From assembly GCA_027186245.1 (NCBI GenBank), contig CP114498.1:8735001-8799000 (forward strand): a stretch of 64,000 nucleotides of DNA. Reading direction: 5' to 3'. This stretch comes from Coriaria nepalensis. Taxonomy: Eukaryota > Streptophyta > Magnoliopsida > Cucurbitales > Coriariaceae. Shown one piece after another: positions 59,241 to 64,000 of the stretch. Under the pieces are notes generated by a model that had not been told where the DNA came from, ran no database searches, and worked only from the letters and a program-made list of their open reading frames with translations. Position 1 is the stretch's first letter. Each line of letters begins with the position of its first letter. A program made the translations under genes and the position numbers.

Positions 59241-62200
59241 ATGCCCTTGGAAGGGATTTTCGTGGAATCCTCATCGAGAACAAACCGGCCAGTAACCGAT
59301 CTTTCTCTTCATATTAGCCCTCCAAATACTACCTCCTCCTCATCTTCTTCCTCTTCCTCTTCCTCTTCTTCCACTTCCTCTATATATAATGAACTAGCAG
59401 ACACGACGTTTGAATTAAGAATCCCTAGCTCCATATCCCAACTAGCATCGATTTGCCATACCGAGCTTTCTCTCGGCCGGGGGAATAGTTTCGCTAACTA
59501 CCATTCCGGGCCACACAACAGCAACAATTACAAAAACCCTACTTATCATCATCATCATCATCAACATCAAAATTTTCCTCCCGGTCACATCGATCTGGAT
59601 CAAATAACAGGCAGTGATGGTGGCCGCGGCGGCAGTAGTGGTTGTGGTTTGATCAGGCCGATTAAAGGGATCCCAGTGTATCACAACCGTCCGTTGCCGT
59701 TCTTACCAATAGATCAGAACCACACGATCGGTACAAGATCATCCTCGTCATCGGATCATCAGCAAAAGATGCTATCATGCTTCTATGATTCCTCTAACAA
59801 TAGTAACAATAATTACCCACCTTATAACTATAATGTTCATGGTGGTTATAACCATCACGGAGGAGGTCTAGATCATCCAGCCATCATGTCAATCTTAAGT
59901 AACAGGCCGAGCAGCACTACTAATCGCACCGGATTCGGGCCGGGTCCATTAACAGCAGCTAGCAGACCGATTACTAACAACAACAACATTAACGAGCTCA
60001 TGTCGACGCATCAACATCATCACGACCAATACCATCATGGAGGGTTGATGATGAGATCTAGATTCGTTCCGAAGCTTCCCGCGAAGAGAAGTATGCGGGC
60101 GCCGAGGATGCGATGGACTAGTACCCTTCATGCTAGATTTGTTCATGCTGTTGAGCTTCTTGGAGGGCATGAAAGTAATTTATTAACCGACTCTAACAAT
60201 TCATTACTCATTCGATTAATGTCTTCATCTTCATTAATTTCTGCTAATTAATTTACAATGCTACAGGAGCTACTCCCAAGTCAGTTCTTGAGCTGATGGA
60301 TGTCAAGGATCTCACTCTTGCTCATGTCAAGAGCCATTTACAGGTATGCTACTCTCTCTTCTCTCTCTCTCCCACTCTCATAAGGAGGAGGAGGGTAATT
60401 AGGGTAAAGTGGTCTGAATCTTTCTGAGAAGGAGGAAGAAGTAGTGAAGTAGACAAGTGAAATTAGTAGCTAGATAAGTAAGACACAAAGTCAATCATTT
60501 CTCAATAATTACTGGCTACTTACTAAATTGTTTATTCTTTAAGCGTTTGCATGAATATCAGCCCATAAGTAAATAAATGTTTAATTAATTCATTAATTCC
60601 ATGACTTTTGTTTTTTCTTTCTTTCTTGGTTTGCAGATGTATAGGACTGTAAAGACTACTGACAAGCCTGCTGCCTCCTCAGGTAAATTCGTATTGCTTG
60701 GCCTTACTCAATTACCATTTCACCTTTACCAGCATTAGCTCCTTTCTTTAATTTTCTTTTTTTCACCGTCCACCCGTTTGACCCTTAAAAATATTTTATT
60801 AAGGTTAACATGAGACAATGTTCATGCATTTAATAACTTCATTAGTTACTTGACTCGAGTTGGTTTTTGAACGAATGAAGGTCAGTCAGACATGTCCGGA
60901 GAAGATGATCGGATGTCTCCGGCTGGGAACTCGTGCGATCAAAATGGGTCATTAACAGAAAGTACTACGGATTATCAAAGTGTGCAGAAGGATATGGACT
61001 ACGCTAATTCCTCCACCCTTTGGTCTAATTCTTCAAGGTAACTCATTAATTAACTAATTCTTGCTTAATTTGAATGTATGACATGATCAATCCATGATAA
61101 ACATGTATGTATGCATGGTAACATTAGTGCAACAACACTTTAAGCTTTGCTAAACTGGAATCAATGCAAAACCCACGTCAAACCCACGTCTCCCATTATG
61201 GAAAAATCAAAAAGAGGTTCTCTACTTATAAGGAATGCAGCTTTAACTTTTCTTTTTTTTTTTTGTTGGTGCCGGTTCTTTCTGGTTTCACTTTGCTTAT
61301 AAAATACAATGACCATATATATATATAACATGATATGACTTATCTTAATTTGGTGTGTTCAAAGAAAAATCAAAAGCTTATAACATATATACATAAGAGA
61401 AAGCAACCGGGAGTTGCACCATTACTGCTAATAACCTGATTTTGAGTTTTTTTTTTTTTTTTTCCCCTTTCCTTTTTGTTAGGACATGCATATAGCTTTT
61501 GACAATAATTTAATAAACTTTGGAATACTCTAGAAACTAATTTATTAGAAAACCTCATATTAATGATATATTTAAGAACTAAGACATAATATATATATAT
61601 ATATATATATATATACACCGGCGGATACAAGATCTCGGCACAATGAAAGTAGACTATATAGTAAATTTAGGAAAATTATTAGGGCGTGGAATTTTTGCCC
61701 TGCGGTCCGGTAAACGTAAATTATATGTTTATATTAAAATTTAGGGGATGAAATTATATAAAATTTATTTATATTTTAATTTAATGGGAGTAAAAACTTA
61801 AATTTTTAAAAACTATAGTGAAAAAATTTATTACTAAAGTCTAAAGTGGTGAAATTTAACACGTGATATTGAGAATTGAGAAGTAGAGATTATAAGGGCA
61901 AAAATTTTAAAATTATAATTTTTACCCCTAAAATTTTAAAATTTATTCTTTCAAAAATTTTAAAAGAATTTTTTCGGAGCCTAACCCATTGTAAATCCGC
62001 CAATATATATATATTTAAGAGTATCATAGGTCTAAAACTTGGCTCTGATCAATCAAGAGGAGAAATGGAGCATGTTGTTTGTTCATTGACAAGAGTATCG
62101 AATAGGTAGGTAATTAGTGTGGAATATTTAAGAGTTGGAATAACCGCTAATTTTGATAATATATACATCAATTCGAAATTTCGTACACTTTTTAAATATC

Positions 62201-63164
62201 CTTTTAAAGAGCCAAAAAAATATATTCTTTGCGTTCATATTTTGATTAGTGGGGTTAATGCTGTATACTGAATATTGAAAAGTACAGTGTAGATTAGACT
62301 AATACAATTAGACAGATTGAGCAATAAGTTGTCATGTAATTGAATAAGAAATTAAAGAATTCATAAAGATGTTTCAAAGTAGCTAGCATTCAGAAAATCA
62401 AGAAAGATTGCATTAGTCGGTATATTAACGGTATATTAACGGGTTATTAGGCCGAGTCTAGATATAATTGTAAGCTACATACGGAGTAGAATATTTCGAT
62501 GATTATGATCGAGCAGCATAGGCCGAGTTTAGATATATCACTGCATATGATTAAGTATGCTATTTGGTTTATGCTTCATGCTTTAAGAAGGATCTTTTAA
62601 CTCTTTATATATCAACCTTTATGAATATGTTTCTTCCTTTCATGACATTGAATTCTTCTTTTGGTAGAGATTTAGGTGAGGTTTTTAGGCTGTCATTAGC
62701 TTTATAATGATCATTTTTTATCAAGTTTGAAACTATAAATAACTATGAGGCCAACGCTACTCTACTTTTTATGGACTTTCAAGTTGTAGAGACACGTTGC
62801 CACGTAGCCACAGCTCCAATGACGTGGATGGACTGAGACTAGCATCTAATCTTCAGTTGCAGCACAAATATGGGCACCTAATTATTGAGGTACAATAATA
62901 TTACAGCTCTCATGAAATCTTATGTTGTACTACTGATTTCTTAGAGAGAGAGAGAGAGAGAGAGAGATTTAATGTCTGTTTTCTTATGATTAATACTACA
63001 TCTTACTGATTATATTAATTTGCATCCGATCAATTTAATTGCAGGAATGCGATCCAAATATCTTCAAGAATTATTTAGGATCTGATTCATCAGACCAGTG
63101 CAAGAAACCAAGCTTGGAGTTCACTTTAGGAAGACCAGACTGGCATGGAAAAGAACACGACTGA
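59241..63164 (+). CDS. KAN1: KANADI1-like GARP transcription factor, six exons
   Basis: KANADI proteins are nuclear GARP repressors that set abaxial fate in leaves and other lateral organs. Exons: 59241-60174, 60267-60343, 60637-60682, 60881-61037, 62790-62889, 63045-63164. GT-AG joins keep frame and give 477 aa, longer than Arabidopsis KAN1 (about 400) because of added low-complexity sequence (a run of 13 Ser near residue 33, His- and Asn-rich stretches). The N-terminal block (LEGIFVESS, TDLSLHISPP) and RPIKGIPVYHNRPLPF match KAN1. The GARP domain spans about 284-345 (RAPRMRWTSTLHARFVHAVE, then RATPKSVLELMDVKDLTLAH and VKSHLQMYRTVK), split by two introns at the usual positions. The C-terminus LEFTLGRPDW is the KANADI signature. 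Intron 4 (61038-62789) is unusually long and carries a MITE-like insert. Exon 5 is the least conserved, so its borders are less certain. Confidence 0.92.
61615..62003. mobile_element. MITE-like insertion in KAN1 intron 4
   Basis: The left end ggcggatacaa (61620) and right end, read on the minus strand as ggcggatttacaatgg (ending near 62003), form short imperfect terminal inverted repeats. Inside is AT-rich sequence with aaaattttaaa words. TA repeats flank both sides (61589-61614 and 62004-62014), so a TA-type target site is possible. A related partial copy lies at 57230-57360. Confidence 0.5.
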
Positions 63165-63824
63165 GAAAAAAAATCTCTGCCTTCTTAAATCAACTTATGT
63201 TTTCTTTTGGTTCTTCTACATGGTCTTTTATTTTTCTTTTTCTTTTTTTTAGCATTAATTTCTTTTTTTTTTTTTTTTTGGGTTTCTCATCCACATGAAA
63301 AATGGGTAGTCATAACCAGGTATATAGATATATAGGAGCGTTTTCAGTTTGGAAAAAGAGCTATAATTGATCAATGAAATCGTAGTGGTTTTATAGATGT
63401 GTCGTTGGAAAAGAGCAAAATGCGAGAATAATGCATGAGATATACTGGTGATAAAAATTTTCGACTATTACTGGACAGGAGAACTGTAAAATGGACAGTG
63501 ATGAAAGTTTGTTATAATGGCAACGTGAATGAATTGGGAAGACAGGAAAGAGAGCAAAATCTATATATAAGATCAAAAACAACCAAACACAGTATTTAGC
63601 AGCTGTAATGAATACTTAAGGTCTTGTTTCTTTTTACAGAACTCAAACAAGGATTAACCGAAAAACGATTAAGTAACTTGGCTTCCCTAATAATGCAAGG
63701 ACGGAACAATATTTAAAGAGCAAACCGATCACGAAGGCAGGTCAACATAAAGCTTCCAGTACATGTACAAGGAAGAGATTGAAAATTTATTATGAACCCC
63801 ATAAACCACGTTTACTTATAAACT
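63165..63824. other. KAN1 3' flank and convergent intergenic DNA
   Basis: T-rich run at 63231-63280 in the likely KAN1 3' UTR. The right part should hold the 3' UTR of the minus-strand gene that enters from the edge. No coding region. Confidence 0.45.
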
Positions 63825-63964
63825 TCATGATCTGTGTACGTGTCGAGATACCCGAGCAGTAGAGTATGCTGAAAGGGCTGAACCAGTAACGCGCAAAGAA
63901 TGCTTGGCAAGACCCAAACTTCTGCTTATTGCAAACCAAGCCACCAAAAAGAACCCAATCCAAC
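63825..63964 (-). CDS. Last exon of an unidentified gene cut by the window edge
   Basis: On the minus strand an acceptor (ttaaatttcag) ends at 63965 and is followed by a frame WIGFFLVAWFAISRSLGLAK, then HSLRVTGSALSAYSTARVSR, stopping at 63825-63827. The first 18 residues look like a membrane segment and the rest is Ser/Arg/Ala-rich. A second frame is open to 63790 (LDWVLFGGLVCNKQ) but its composition is less protein-like. I do not recognise the product. The rest of the gene lies outside the window. Confidence 0.4.
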
Positions 63965-64000
63965 CTGAAATTTAAACAAAAGCTCTGATTAATCATGAAT

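Noticed and set aside
1..64000. CRISPR arrays, operons, bacterial promoters and rRNA genes
   Set aside because: None seen. The window is plant nuclear DNA, and the repeats present are microsatellites or transposon-derived.

Overview
The window is nuclear DNA from a flowering plant, almost certainly a eudicot. Genes carry many short GT-AG introns, intergenic DNA is very AT-rich with long A/T runs and TA or GA microsatellites, and most genes have clear angiosperm orthologues (KANADI1, GEX1, ZFP4, RLT3, PIS, NMD3, a DYW-type PPR protein). Decayed Copia, Gypsy, LINE and CACTA pieces lie between genes. I cannot name the species. Gene names rest on remembered family features, not on a search.

Layout. 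390-1729 (+): U-box/ARM E3 ligase of the PUB20/21 type, broken by at least four frameshifts. 1730-11519: mostly gene-free AT-rich DNA with two doubtful small ORFs. 11520-12320 (+): ZFP4-like C2H2 repressor. 14168-16499 (+): GEX1 nuclear-fusion protein, six exons. 16860-31010 (+): a tandem array of tyrosine decarboxylase (TyDC) genes, with two intact, nearly identical intronless copies (17728-19296 and 23697-25265), a 5' coding relic before copy 1, and a third degraded unit (30301-31000). A Copia fragment lies between the intact copies. 31756-45439 (-): four co-oriented conserved genes: RLT3 (14 exons), a CREF3-like DYW PPR gene, phosphatidylinositol synthase (10 exons) and NMD3. 46050-58600: gene-poor, holding Gypsy, CACTA and LINE remnants. 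59241-63164 (+): KANADI1-like GARP factor, six exons, with a MITE-like insertion in intron 4. 63825-63964 (-): last exon of a gene that runs off the right edge.

The genes do not form one pathway. Most are single-copy developmental or housekeeping genes. The dynamic part is the TyDC array. The two intact copies are identical by eye over about 614 bp in the middle but differ at their ends, which suggests gene conversion. They sit behind different proximal promoters: copy 2 has a LINE 3' end with a poly(A) tail inserted about 150 bp before its ATG, and copy 1 has an unrelated, LTR-like TATA region. Active-site positions (His203, Lys319, Tyr348, Ser370) predict true decarboxylases that prefer tyrosine, rather than tryptophan decarboxylases or aldehyde synthases.
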